Below are positions 29,819 through 36,806 of a DNA stretch of 36,806 nucleotides, piece by piece (position 1 is the first letter of the stretch; each line of letters begins with the position of its first letter). Origin of the DNA: CAZTXD01 sp964617995. GTDB lineage: Bacteria; Actinomycetota; Acidimicrobiia; Spongiisociales; ZC4RG35. Position numbers and translations under genes: made by a program. The notes below the pieces were generated by a model, which saw only the letters and a list, made by a program, of their open reading frames with translations, was not told the origin of the DNA and ran no database searches. Location: positions 1-36,806 of the forward strand of contig CAZTXD010000019.1 of the NCBI GenBank assembly GCA_964617995.1. The letters are read 5' to 3'.

Positions 29819-31051
29819 TCAGGGGAGCATCCTCGCGGCGCGATGCAGAAATGCCGCCATCTGCCCGCGGGTGACGGGTTGGTCGGGGCAGAACAGGTCG
29901 TTGGTGGGGGGGTTGCATCCCAGGGTTATGCGGGCGGCGGCCAAGCGGTCGATGTCTTGTTCGAAGATGGAGCCCGATGTGTCGCGGAATCCCCAGGATC
30001 CGGTGTGGGTGAGGTCCAGCGCCCGGCTGAGGAACGCCGCCATCTGCCCGCGGGTGACGGGTTGGTCGGGGCAGAACAGGTCGTTGGTGGGGGGGTTGCA
30101 TCCCAGGGTTATGCGGGCGGCGGCCAAGCGGTCGATGTCTTGTTCGAAGATGGAGCCCGATGTGTCGCGGAATCCCCAGGATCCGGTGTGGGTGAGGTCC
30201 AGCGCCCGGCTGAGGAACGCCGCCATCTGCCCGCGGGTGACGGGTTGGTCGGGGCAGAACCGGTCGTTGGTGGGGGGGTTGCATCCCCGGGTGATACCCG
30301 CCCCCGCGATCCACAGAATGTCGGCTTCGAAGACTGAGTCAGATATGTCGACGAAGGGTTCCTCGCCGGCCGACTGGCCATCCCCGGGGTCGGTTCCTCC
30401 TCCACTCTGGTTGTCGTCGAACCATGCCACCAGTTGTTCGCCTACGACCGCCTTGCCGGCCGTATTGAGGTGACAGTCGTCTCCGGAGAGTTCTGCGGGG
30501 CCGAGAGGCCCGGTGTCCGGACCTCTCTCGACGTTGTCGAGAGTTGCGGCCGCCCAGTCGGCGATCTCCACCGCGATGGCCTGACCGGCGGGGCCCGTTG
30601 CCGGACAGACGTGGCCGTCCACATAGAAGTTCAGTGGGGACACGAAAACCGGGATGGATCCGGACCGACGCGCGACCTCGTCGGCGACGTAGGACATCCA
30701 CGTCCGGTGCTCCTCCGAGAATGTCCCCGAATGCTCGGAGGTCTTCAGGCAGACCTGGATCCATACCGCCTGATATCCGCCTGGCGGTTCATGGTCTTGG
30801 TAGATGGCCCAGTGGTTTCGCTCGTTGGTGTACCAGCGCTTGAGGCTCCCGCCGCCGAGGTCGGGGATCGGAGCCAGAACGTCCACGTCCGATGCCGTCA
30901 GGTAACCGGAGATGTGCTGGTCTGTGTTCGAACATCCGATGACTCCCACCGTGGAGGGCGGATAGGTGTCGGGCTCGGATGACGCCGGAGCGGCGAGCAT
31001 CGCACTCAGCAGCCCTGCCCCCAGGAGGGAGATGGCGAGTCTTCGAATCAT
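29819..31051 (-). CDS. Secreted SGNH-like protein with three SLH repeats
   Basis: A 410-residue protein. Signal peptide: IRRLAISLLGAGLLSAMLAA. Residues about 30-225 are SGNH-like, with GCSNT (39-43), GGGSLKRW (67-73) and DDCHLN near 200, parallel to the esterase at 28529. After a Gly/Asp linker come three S-layer-homology repeats with GCNPPTND, FCPDQPVTRGQMAAFLSRAL and GFRDTSGSIFEQDIDRL, which attach proteins to the cell envelope. ATG 31051 is chosen because the signal peptide begins there. The first and second repeats (from the 3' end) are almost identical in DNA. It converges on the esterase gene with only three bases between stops. Confidence 0.87.
   Translation of the reverse strand: MIRRLAISLLGAGLLSAMLAAPASSEPDTYPPSTVGVIGCSNTDQHISGYLTASDVDVLAPIPDLGGGSLKRWYTNERNHWAIYQDHEPPGGYQAVWIQVCLKTSEHSGTFSEEHRTWMSYVADEVARRSGSIPVFVSPLNFYVDGHVCPATGPAGQAIAVEIADWAAATLDNVERGPDTGPLGPAELSGDDCHLNTAGKAVVGEQLVAWFDDNQSGGGTDPGDGQSAGEEPFVDISDSVFEADILWIAGAGITRGCNPPTNDRFCPDQPVTRGQMAAFLSRALDLTHTGSWGFRDTSGSIFEQDIDRLAAARITLGCNPPTNDLFCPDQPVTRGQMAAFLSRALDLTHTGSWGFRDTSGSIFEQDIDRLAAARITLGCNPPTNDLFCPDQPVTRGQMAAFLHRAARMLP
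29858..30223 (-). repeat. Two tandem 183-bp units encoding SLH repeats
   Basis: 29858-30040 and 30041-30223 are identical as far as I can read; a third diverged unit follows from 30224 to about 30345. The unit encodes 61 residues. The identity at synonymous sites indicates recent duplication or gene conversion. Copy number may be misassembled. Confidence 0.9.
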
Positions 31052-31164
31052 GATGACCCCCGATGTGGATTGTCCGGCACGCAGGCTGCCGGGAGCCACA
31101 GAATGATACCGCCACTCCGTATCGAGCCAGGCGACTCTGCGGCGTTCCCCGAGCCGGAGGGCCG

Positions 31165-32379
31165 CTAGGGCCCAGATCGGTGGCCGGCCAGGAAGTTGGC
31201 GGAGACCTCGCCACCCTCCAGGGGCCGATCGTAGAGGGCCACGAGGAAAACATCACCCAGGAACACACGGTTCCGTGTCTCCTCGTTGCCGACAAGGAGA
31301 TGGTGGCCCGGATTCCACCCATGTGGCGTGTCGTCGAGGGCGTCGTGGACGTCGATCAAAGCCCCGTCCACGTAAGTCCGTGTCACGCCGTCGGTGAAGG
31401 TGACAACCAGGTGGCGTCGGGCCTGGTCGGCGAAGACTCCCTCGACGAGAACCCACTCCACCACGGAACCGAACCGAATGCGGTGGCTGAGACATGTCCC
31501 TTCCTGACCGATGTGGAGGTCGATATCTTCGAACGCCGGGCTGTCGGAGATCGAGACGATACGAGCCGGACCCGTCTGCAACCGATCCGGAGTGACCCAC
31601 GCCTCGATCGTGAATCTGCCCGACCCGAGCATCGCGTCGACCAGAGTGGTCGCCGGGGCGACGCTGCGAGCGACGGCGGTGGCGCTTCCGAAGGTGACTC
31701 CGCCTCCGGTGTCCAGCCACTCCGCTCCATCGTGGAGAGTGAGTTCCAAGGCTGGGACGCCACTCGTCCACGGTTCGGTTTGGGTCCCGAATCCCTCGGT
31801 GAATCGATACTCGACCACTACACCCTCAGAGGTGCGCTCCGCTCCAAGTGGCGGTGATGGTCCCGCCACAGGCTCCGGTGTGGTTTGGCCCAGACACACA
31901 TGACGCACGGTGGGTTGGGTGACCAAAGTAACGACCGTGACCGCCACGGCCAGCGCTGCGATCACGTTCAGGGTCACGGCAGCGCGTTCGCGTGTACGTG
32001 AAGCCTCCACACGGGAACGCTCCACGCCGATGTATGGGAGCGCCCCAGCGACTGCTCCGACGAAGCTGAGACCGATGTCGAGGATCTCGACGCTGCGTTC
32101 TGGGAGCCTCAACTGAGCCAATTCAGCCGCCAGCGCAATCAGGAATGCCACACCTGCCCCCAGCAGTGGCGCAATCCGACGTTCGAGTCGACTCCGTTCC
32201 GAGATCCACCCCGAGAGGAGGGCGGCAAGGAGAAGCGGTCCCAGCAGATGGGCTAGGACCTCAACGATCAGGTTCGTTTCGAGGAGAGGGGCAGCAGGCG
32301 GGGAGGAGGCAATACCCAACAGCACGAACGAGATCGTCCAGGCGAGTGCAGACCAACCGATCAGCCTGCCCGGTGACAT
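31165..32379 (-). CDS. VanZ-like membrane domain fused to LamG/concanavalin-like domain
   Basis: A 404-residue protein. The N-terminal 150 residues have four to five membrane spans, with a VanZ-like segment ERSVEILDIGLSFVGAVAG near 95-112. After a further span (VIAALAVAVTVVTLV) an extracellular region begins. From about 190 it forms a LamG/laminin-G-like beta-sandwich: VVEYRFTEGFGT, FTIEAWVTPDRL, HLVVTFTDGVTRTYVDG and VFLVALYDRPLEGGEV. LamG domains bind glycans or protein ligands. The ATG has GGGAGG four bases upstream. It is divergent from the beta-propeller lipoprotein gene. Confidence 0.8.
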   Translation of the reverse strand: MSPGRLIGWSALAWTISFVLLGIASSPPAAPLLETNLIVEVLAHLLGPLLLAALLSGWISERSRLERRIAPLLGAGVAFLIALAAELAQLRLPERSVEILDIGLSFVGAVAGALPYIGVERSRVEASRTRERAAVTLNVIAALAVAVTVVTLVTQPTVRHVCLGQTTPEPVAGPSPPLGAERTSEGVVVEYRFTEGFGTQTEPWTSGVPALELTLHDGAEWLDTGGGVTFGSATAVARSVAPATTLVDAMLGSGRFTIEAWVTPDRLQTGPARIVSISDSPAFEDIDLHIGQEGTCLSHRIRFGSVVEWVLVEGVFADQARRHLVVTFTDGVTRTYVDGALIDVHDALDDTPHGWNPGHHLLVGNEETRNRVFLGDVFLVALYDRPLEGGEVSANFLAGHRSGP

Positions 32380-32475
32380 CGATCCTCCCGTGTCAGCCGC
32401 TGAGCAGTTCCCGGCGATCGGCCAGACGCTCCTGGGAGGCCCGTCCGGCCGTCAGCCGAACTCGTGGACCAAGAC

Positions 32476-32481
32476 TACGCT
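32476..32481 (+). promoter_or_regulatory. Possible -10 element for a leaderless transcript
   Basis: TACGCT lies seven bases before the GTG at 32489; there is no Shine-Dalgarno sequence. No clear -35 is visible. Confidence 0.3.
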
Positions 32482-32488
32482 TCTATGA

Positions 32489-33916
32489 GTGATCCGGGGA
32501 CTGCTGGGGTGTGCCACTGCAGGATTAGCCGCTTTCGTCGCGGCTTCGTGTACCGCAGCTCCGCTCGATAGCACTGTCGCGGCTCGAACGCCGGTGACAG
32601 GTTCCAACGTTGATTCCTTCTCCGAGATGGAGATACCAGTGGAGAACTCAGTCGAGCGTGTCCCCGGATCAGAGTCCACGGACGACGAGCCGGCTGAAAG
32701 CGACAACGAGATTGAAGCGTCCTCTCGATGTCCCCACTCGCCGGTAGGTGTTCCGTGGGAGGCTGGTTCCACCGCCCACATGGAAGAACTTCAGCCTCCG
32801 TCACCCGGTGAGGCCGGTGTCGACGCCGTGGTCTACCCCAGGCCGGGTTATGAGGGCCGATTGTGGTCGCAATGGGGTCAGGGCATCGCTCTCGCCGACG
32901 GTCGATTCCTCTCTGCGATCGGTGACCACGCCGGTGTCGATGGCAACTCTTTCATATACGAGTTTGACGCGAGGACAGGCATTCTCACCCAGATTGCGGA
33001 CGTCCTATCGATCGCTGACCACGCGCCGGGCGACTTCGGATTCGGGAAGATCCACGCTCAGATGGTGGCCGGACCGTGTGGTCGAATATTCACGTCCACT
33101 TACTGGGGAACGCGTCGTGATCTCAGGTATACGGAGACTTACCGGGGCGATCTCCTCATTCAGATCGACCCTCAGTCGCGTACGATCGACACCGGCACCG
33201 TGCTGCTTCCCGAACACGGGACGGCGTCCATGGCCTCATCGCCCCGCGACGGTCTCCTCTTCGCCGAGGCGGCGGACCCGTTCGGCGAGAAGACCGGCTC
33301 CTTCCTCGTCATCGACGCGACCACTGCCGAGATCGTATTCCAGGACGAAGATCCACTTCACGGCGGTTATAGGAGCATTGCCGTCGACGCCAAGGGCCGC
33401 GCCTACGTAACGTGGGATGAGAGCGGGCTGGCCCGATACGATCCAGCGACACAGATGCTGGAGGCATTGGACACCACCCTACCGGGCGAGATCCTGCGTG
33501 CCGCTACCTCCCCTGATCGAGAAGGAAACGTATACGCAGTTACCCGTGACCCTCCCGTTTTTTTCGTAATACGCGGCGATGGCTCGCTCAGCCAACTCGA
33601 TTCTGCTCGCGGTTACACCACGTCGCTTGCCCTCGACCCCTCCGGCGAGCGCTTCTTCTATGTGCCTGATGCCCACGGGGGAGCGTGGGCACAGGGGGCT
33701 CCGCTGATCGCAGTTGACACCGCCACCGGCGAGGAGGAGGTAGTGGTCGAACTGAACCCACTTCTCGAGGAGCACCTTGGCCTGCGTGCGGGGGGCAGCT
33801 ACAACGTCGCGGCGGATCCGTCGGGTGAGCGGGTGTATGTCGGCTTGAACGCCGGAGATCCGGCTGGTCGCTCGGCTTTCGGTGAGGTGGTCCTGATCGT
33901 CGTTACGTTGCCATGA
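32489..33916 (+). CDS. Beta-propeller lipoprotein, function unknown
   Basis: A 475-residue protein with a lipobox AASC (Cys21) after a hydrophobic signal, so it is likely lipid-anchored outside the membrane. An acidic low-complexity stretch (about 50-85) is followed by repeated blade-like segments (ALADGRFLSAIGDHAG, SFIYEFDARTGILTQIADV, YRSIAVDAKGRAYVTWD, TSLALDPSGERFFYVPDAHG, YNVAADPSGERVYVGLNAG), typical of NHL/YVTN-type beta-propellers. No catalytic motif is seen. It could bind or process a surface ligand. It stands alone between a divergent VanZ-LamG gene and a scaffold gap. Confidence 0.8.
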   Translation: MIRGLLGCATAGLAAFVAASCTAAPLDSTVAARTPVTGSNVDSFSEMEIPVENSVERVPGSESTDDEPAESDNEIEASSRCPHSPVGVPWEAGSTAHMEELQPPSPGEAGVDAVVYPRPGYEGRLWSQWGQGIALADGRFLSAIGDHAGVDGNSFIYEFDARTGILTQIADVLSIADHAPGDFGFGKIHAQMVAGPCGRIFTSTYWGTRRDLRYTETYRGDLLIQIDPQSRTIDTGTVLLPEHGTASMASSPRDGLLFAEAADPFGEKTGSFLVIDATTAEIVFQDEDPLHGGYRSIAVDAKGRAYVTWDESGLARYDPATQMLEALDTTLPGEILRAATSPDREGNVYAVTRDPPVFFVIRGDGSLSQLDSARGYTTSLALDPSGERFFYVPDAHGGAWAQGAPLIAVDTATGEEEVVVELNPLLEEHLGLRAGGSYNVAADPSGERVYVGLNAGDPAGRSAFGEVVLIVVTLP

Positions 33917-33978
33917 AATCTATTCGTCGGATCTGTCCACGCCTTGACCGAGGTCGATGCCTCGATCTGGTGTTGAGT

Positions 33979-34078
33979 NNNNNNNNNNNNNNNNNNNNNN
34001 NNNNNNNNNNNNNNNNNNNNNNNNNNNNNNNNNNNNNNNNNNNNNNNNNNNNNNNNNNNNNNNNNNNNNNNNNNNNNN
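33979..34078. other. Assembly gap (100 N)
   Basis: Placeholder-length gap between the lipoprotein and sulfotransferase genes. About 62 known bases on its left and 69 on its right hold no recognisable gene. The true distance, and any gene inside, is unknown. Confidence 0.99.
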
Positions 34079-34147
34079 CCTAGGTCATGAGACATCGACC
34101 ATCATCTGAATCTGCCGATAGATGTGACAACCAGTCGCTTGGCTCGA

Positions 34148-34918
34148 TCAGTGCTTCCAATCGCTGAGGTCGCGCCCCCACCAACTCTCCAGCAACGTGA
34201 TCTCAGGGACAACATCCGTGAGCAGTCTGGAGCGTAGCTCGTGATCCACGGGAGGGTACGACGACACCAGCTTCCGCCTCTTCGCCGAGAGGCGGCTCTT
34301 CATATGCCATACCAGGGGGCGAGAGGGCTCCGAGACATCCCCGGCATCCGGGTCGACCTGCATGAACTCCCAAGCGGCGCGCAAGGTCGCGGATCGATCG
34401 GTCCTGAGATCTTCAGTCTTCAAGATCAGCATCCGGTCTCGCCCAACCCGCGCCTCGATCCGCTTCAGTTGCGGCAGATAGCGGCTGCGATCCAGATAGG
34501 CGAAATCGTACGCCGGCAGGGGAAGCTCGCCAGCGAGCACGGCACGTTCTTCCTCGATGGCCTGAAGGAATGACCTGGCTTCGCGCTCTCGGCGCACGTT
34601 GTGCCAGTAGTGAGAGTAAGCCCTGTCGATCGGGTCGCGAAGAATGGCCAGATAGCGTGCCTCGGGGAGAACCTCGGTCATCCGGTCGATCACGTCCGTC
34701 CCGTACATGTAGCCGGGTGAGGCATCTCCAGTCTGGGAGCCGGGCGGGGCTTTTTCGAATCTCGACTCGTACCACTCGGGACCCTCCGCGAAGTGGATAT
34801 CGAAGTAGCGGACTTCCTTTCCGTCCGGGATGAACACGTCGGGATGCTGCTTCAACGCTCTTGCCAGGGCAGACGTGCCGCCCTTCATCGTTCCTACGAT
34901 CAGGAATGCAGGCAGCAT
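34148..34918 (-). CDS. PAPS-dependent sulfotransferase
   Basis: A 256-residue sulfotransferase of the heparan N-deacetylase/N-sulfotransferase-like group. The 5'-phosphosulfate loop is VGTMKGGTSALARAL (residues about 8-22) and the 3'-phosphate motif is LRDPIDRAYSHYWHNVRRE (near 92-110); KEVRYFDIHF and GDASPGYM are also typical of the group. It should transfer sulfate from PAPS to a hydroxyl or amine of a glycan or small molecule. GAGAGG precedes the ATG by seven bases. It is divergent from halogenase 2, so it may tailor the same product, or sulfate the polysaccharide. Confidence 0.9.
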   Translation of the reverse strand: MLPAFLIVGTMKGGTSALARALKQHPDVFIPDGKEVRYFDIHFAEGPEWYESRFEKAPPGSQTGDASPGYMYGTDVIDRMTEVLPEARYLAILRDPIDRAYSHYWHNVRREREARSFLQAIEEERAVLAGELPLPAYDFAYLDRSRYLPQLKRIEARVGRDRMLILKTEDLRTDRSATLRAAWEFMQVDPDAGDVSEPSRPLVWHMKSRLSAKRRKLVSSYPPVDHELRSRLLTDVVPEITLLESWWGRDLSDWKH

Positions 34919-35251
34919 TTCGGTGCCTCTCGACGCATGGTGCCTCTCTCGATCCGATGCCGGGACCAGCGCGAACGGGACAGCTCATGCCCCGTCGGTT
35001 AGTCCGCGACTCACTCTATACGCGATGGCGATGGACCAGCCAGGTCGACGAGAAGATGCCGGCCATGCCGAAACGCCCAGGGTGCCGAGTCCAGCAAGCC
35101 CCTCGTCGATATCATGGTCTCAGGGACGCCCGCGATCGTGTCTCATCGTCGCGTGGGGGAGAAGGCCCCAGAGGGCAACCCCTTTCAAGCCGGCGACGCG
35201 GTGACTAATGTGACGGGCCGGGATGCAGGGCGTATAGGCCAGGAGGCAGCA
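34919..35251. promoter_or_regulatory. Divergent intergenic region (333 bases)
   Basis: It lies between the sulfotransferase and halogenase 2. The frame of the halogenase is open from 35114, but the amino acids before 35252 show no halogenase similarity. I see no RNA gene or repeat; promoters for both directions are expected here. Confidence 0.4.
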
Positions 35252-36517
35252 TTGACTGACGTAGTCATCATCGGGGGCGGTCCGGCGGGGAGTGTTTTGG
35301 GCTGCTATCTGTCCAAGGCGGGAATCAAGAACGCCATCGTCGAAAAGGCGATGCATCCCCGGCCCCATGTGGGCGAATCCTTGGTCACGTCTACCCTCCG
35401 GACATTCAGGGACATCGGTTTCCTCGGAACGATGGAGAGTGAGGGATTCGTGCGGAAATACGGTGCTGCCTGGCATCCGACCACCGCGAGTGGAGAGTTC
35501 TCGATCGAGTTCAGCGAGTTCCCCCAGCCCGGTGTCGACCAAGACTACGTGTACCACGTGGATCGGTCGAAGTTCGATCTCTTGCTATTGAAGCACGCTC
35601 GCCGGCTCGGTTCGACCGTGTATCAGGGCGTGACGGTCAAGGAGGTGCTCTTCGATGGAGAACAAGCGCGAGGTGTCCGAGCGGCCATCGAAGGTCAAAC
35701 CGTCGATATCCCGGCCCGGGTCGTAGTCGATGCCAGTGGTCGGAATTCGGTTCTGGGCGGTCAGCTGAGACTTCGTGACAAGGATCCCATCTTCAATCAG
35801 TTCGCGGTTTACTCGTGGTTCGAGAACGTCGACAGGGGATCAGGCCATTCGGCTGACTTCATTCACATCTACTTCCTTCGCTCAACCAGGGGCTGGGCAT
35901 GGCAGATTCCGATCACGGACAGCATCACTTCCGTCGGTGTGGTTGCGGAGCGGAGCGTTTTCAAGGAGTCGCGACAGCGGGTCGAGGAGTATTTCCATGA
36001 GTGGATCAACTCGAGTCCTGATCTCGCCCGGGCAATGGCCGGCGCAAAACGCGTGGAGGATTTCAGCACGGAAGCGGATTATTCGTACTCCATGAGGCGA
36101 TTTGTCGGGGATGGATGGCTACTGGTGGGCGACGCGGCGCGGTTCGTCGACCCCATCTTCTCCTCGGGTGTTTCCATCGCCTGCGAAGGCGCACGATCGG
36201 CGTCTCTCATTATCCAGAATGCGCTGGACAGTGGAGACCTCAGCCGCTCCAGGTTGCTTCCGTACGAGTCGCGGATGAAGGCCGGAGTAACCATCTGGTA
36301 TGAGTTCATCCGCCTGTACTACAAGCTGATGCACCTCTTCACGTATTTCATCAGCAACGAACGCCATCGCCACCAGATCCTCCAACTGCTCCAAGGTGAG
36401 GTCTACGACCGCGGCGAGGCGCCTGTGCTCGACGAGATGAGGAAGATGATCCATGTCATCGAGAACACTCCGGGTCACGTTTGGAAACCCCATCTCACCG
36501 ATGTCCCCCTCGACTGA
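35252..36517 (+). CDS. Flavin-dependent halogenase 2
   Basis: A 421-residue FADH2-dependent halogenase: VVIIGGGPAGSVLGCYLSKAG (FAD), PHVGESLV, the catalytic Lys in GFVRKYGAAW, GWAWQIPITDSITSVGVV (from about 214) and FVDPIFSSGVSIA (about 298). These match halogenases acting on carrier-protein-bound aromatic or pyrrolyl groups. TTG 35252 is chosen because a perfect AGGAGG (35241-35246) precedes it by five bases and the protein then begins right at the FAD strand. It is about 27% longer in frame if upstream GTGs are used, without support. A carrier protein gene follows 59 bases later, which strongly suggests a tethered substrate. Confidence 0.9.
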   Translation: MTDVVIIGGGPAGSVLGCYLSKAGIKNAIVEKAMHPRPHVGESLVTSTLRTFRDIGFLGTMESEGFVRKYGAAWHPTTASGEFSIEFSEFPQPGVDQDYVYHVDRSKFDLLLLKHARRLGSTVYQGVTVKEVLFDGEQARGVRAAIEGQTVDIPARVVVDASGRNSVLGGQLRLRDKDPIFNQFAVYSWFENVDRGSGHSADFIHIYFLRSTRGWAWQIPITDSITSVGVVAERSVFKESRQRVEEYFHEWINSSPDLARAMAGAKRVEDFSTEADYSYSMRRFVGDGWLLVGDAARFVDPIFSSGVSIACEGARSASLIIQNALDSGDLSRSRLLPYESRMKAGVTIWYEFIRLYYKLMHLFTYFISNERHRHQILQLLQGEVYDRGEAPVLDEMRKMIHVIENTPGHVWKPHLTDVPLD

Positions 36518-36576
36518 CCTGCCACGCCGATCAGCCCCATAGGAACCGAACAAGTAGCAGAAGGAAAGGAATTCGA

Positions 36577-36806
36577 GTGCCTGACATCAGGAATGCGCTG
36601 AAGCAATTCATCGAGGACGAGTTCGTTCACGACCACACGGAGATCGACGGGTCTCTGAGTCTTCTCGAGGAAGAGATCATCGACTCCCTGGGAATCTTCA
36701 CCCTGGTGTCATTCATCGAGGAGACGTTCGGAACGGTCATCGATGCTGAAGAGGTCAACCTGGACAATTTCGACAGCTTGGACAGCATCACGAAGTTGGT
36801 CGAGTC
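36577..36806 (+). CDS. Acyl carrier protein (partial, cut by window end)
   Basis: The first 76 codons of a free-standing carrier protein: DIRNALKQFIEDEF, then EEEIIDSLGIFTLVSFIEE, where Ser37 in DSLG is the phosphopantetheine attachment site, then EEVNLDNFDSLDSI. The GTG start has AAGGAAAGGA six bases upstream. Only the last few residues should be missing. It resembles stand-alone type II carrier proteins (PltL- or Dlt-like) more than the fatty-acid ACP. Its position behind halogenase 2 suggests it carries the substrate of halogenation; an adenylation enzyme would be expected beyond the window. Confidence 0.9.
   Translation, partial: MPDIRNALKQFIEDEFVHDHTEIDGSLSLLEEEIIDSLGIFTLVSFIEETFGTVIDAEEVNLDNFDSLDSITKLVE

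Noticed and set aside
29858..30345. CRISPR array or satellite
   Set aside because: The 183-bp units are coding SLH repeats in one frame, without spacers. The 18-bp units in E2 are likewise coding.
35114..35251. N-terminal extension of halogenase 2 from upstream GTG/ATG codons
   Set aside because: The extension has no family similarity, while TTG 35252 has a perfect AGGAGG at five bases and starts exactly at the FAD-binding strand.
1..36806. tRNA, rRNA, insertion sequences or phage genes
   Set aside because: I found no cloverleaf-like sequence, transposase, integrase or terminal inverted repeats typical of such elements.

Overview
The window reads as a scaffold from a high-GC actinobacterium (Actinomycetota). 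It is most likely a member of the Acidimicrobiia or a close relative, assembled from a metagenome. The grounds are: GC-rich codon use with frequent GTG and TTG starts; an E2-lipB-lipA neighbourhood like that of other Actinobacteria; S-layer-homology repeats of the GCNPPxND/FCPDxPVTRGQMAAFL type; VanZ and Tat proteins of actinobacterial style; and four runs of N (10, 100, 100 and 100 bases) that mark scaffold joins. The taxon is inferred from protein style only.

Layout. (1) 1-2200: a perfect 52-bp palindrome, an acyl-CoA dehydrogenase and three small conserved genes, tightly coupled. (2) 2200-3480: a join flanked by two degenerate repeats, and an alpha/beta hydrolase of the haloalkane dehalogenase fold whose nucleophile Asp is replaced by Glu. 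(3) 3484-8029: a lipoate operon with E3, E2 (its repeat linker interrupted by a gap) and what appears to be a LipB-LipA fusion (gap inside the LipA part). (4) 8074-18286: a block centred on a 26-bp palindrome. PqqD, an HPr-kinase-like P-loop protein, a GNAT and a DegT aminotransferase run left. Two Tat-exported Cys-rich paralogues run right. A LuxR-type regulator with a second PqqD points back at them. A nucleotidyltransferase-GT4 fusion, a GT4-GNAT fusion and a WecA/MraY-type phosphosugar transferase follow. (5) 18291-28193: more surface-polysaccharide genes: a sugar epimerase, a FlaA1/CapD-type 4,6-dehydratase, a Wzz/Wzc-like co-polymerase with an extraordinary C-terminal domain, a polytopic Wzy-like protein, a GT4, and a flavin-dependent halogenase in the same operon. 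(6) 28529-36806: surface and secreted proteins (two SGNH/SASA-like esterases, one with three SLH repeats; a VanZ-LamG protein; a beta-propeller lipoprotein), then a sulfotransferase, a second flavin halogenase and an acyl carrier protein cut by the window end.

How it may work together. Regions 4 and 5 look like one exopolysaccharide or glycan locus. The 4,6-dehydratase, DegT aminotransferase and acetyltransferases could make an N-acetylated amino-deoxy sugar; the WecA-like enzyme would load the first sugar on polyprenyl phosphate; the GT4 enzymes would extend it; the Wzy-like and Wzz-like proteins would polymerise it. The PqqD + HprK-like kinase + nucleotidyltransferase trio also occurs in lasso-peptide clusters of the paeninodin type, but here no cyclase or leader peptidase is present and two Tat proteins sit where a precursor would be. 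That set is the best candidate for an undescribed system. Two halogenases, one paired with a carrier protein, suggest a halogenated small molecule or lipid in addition.
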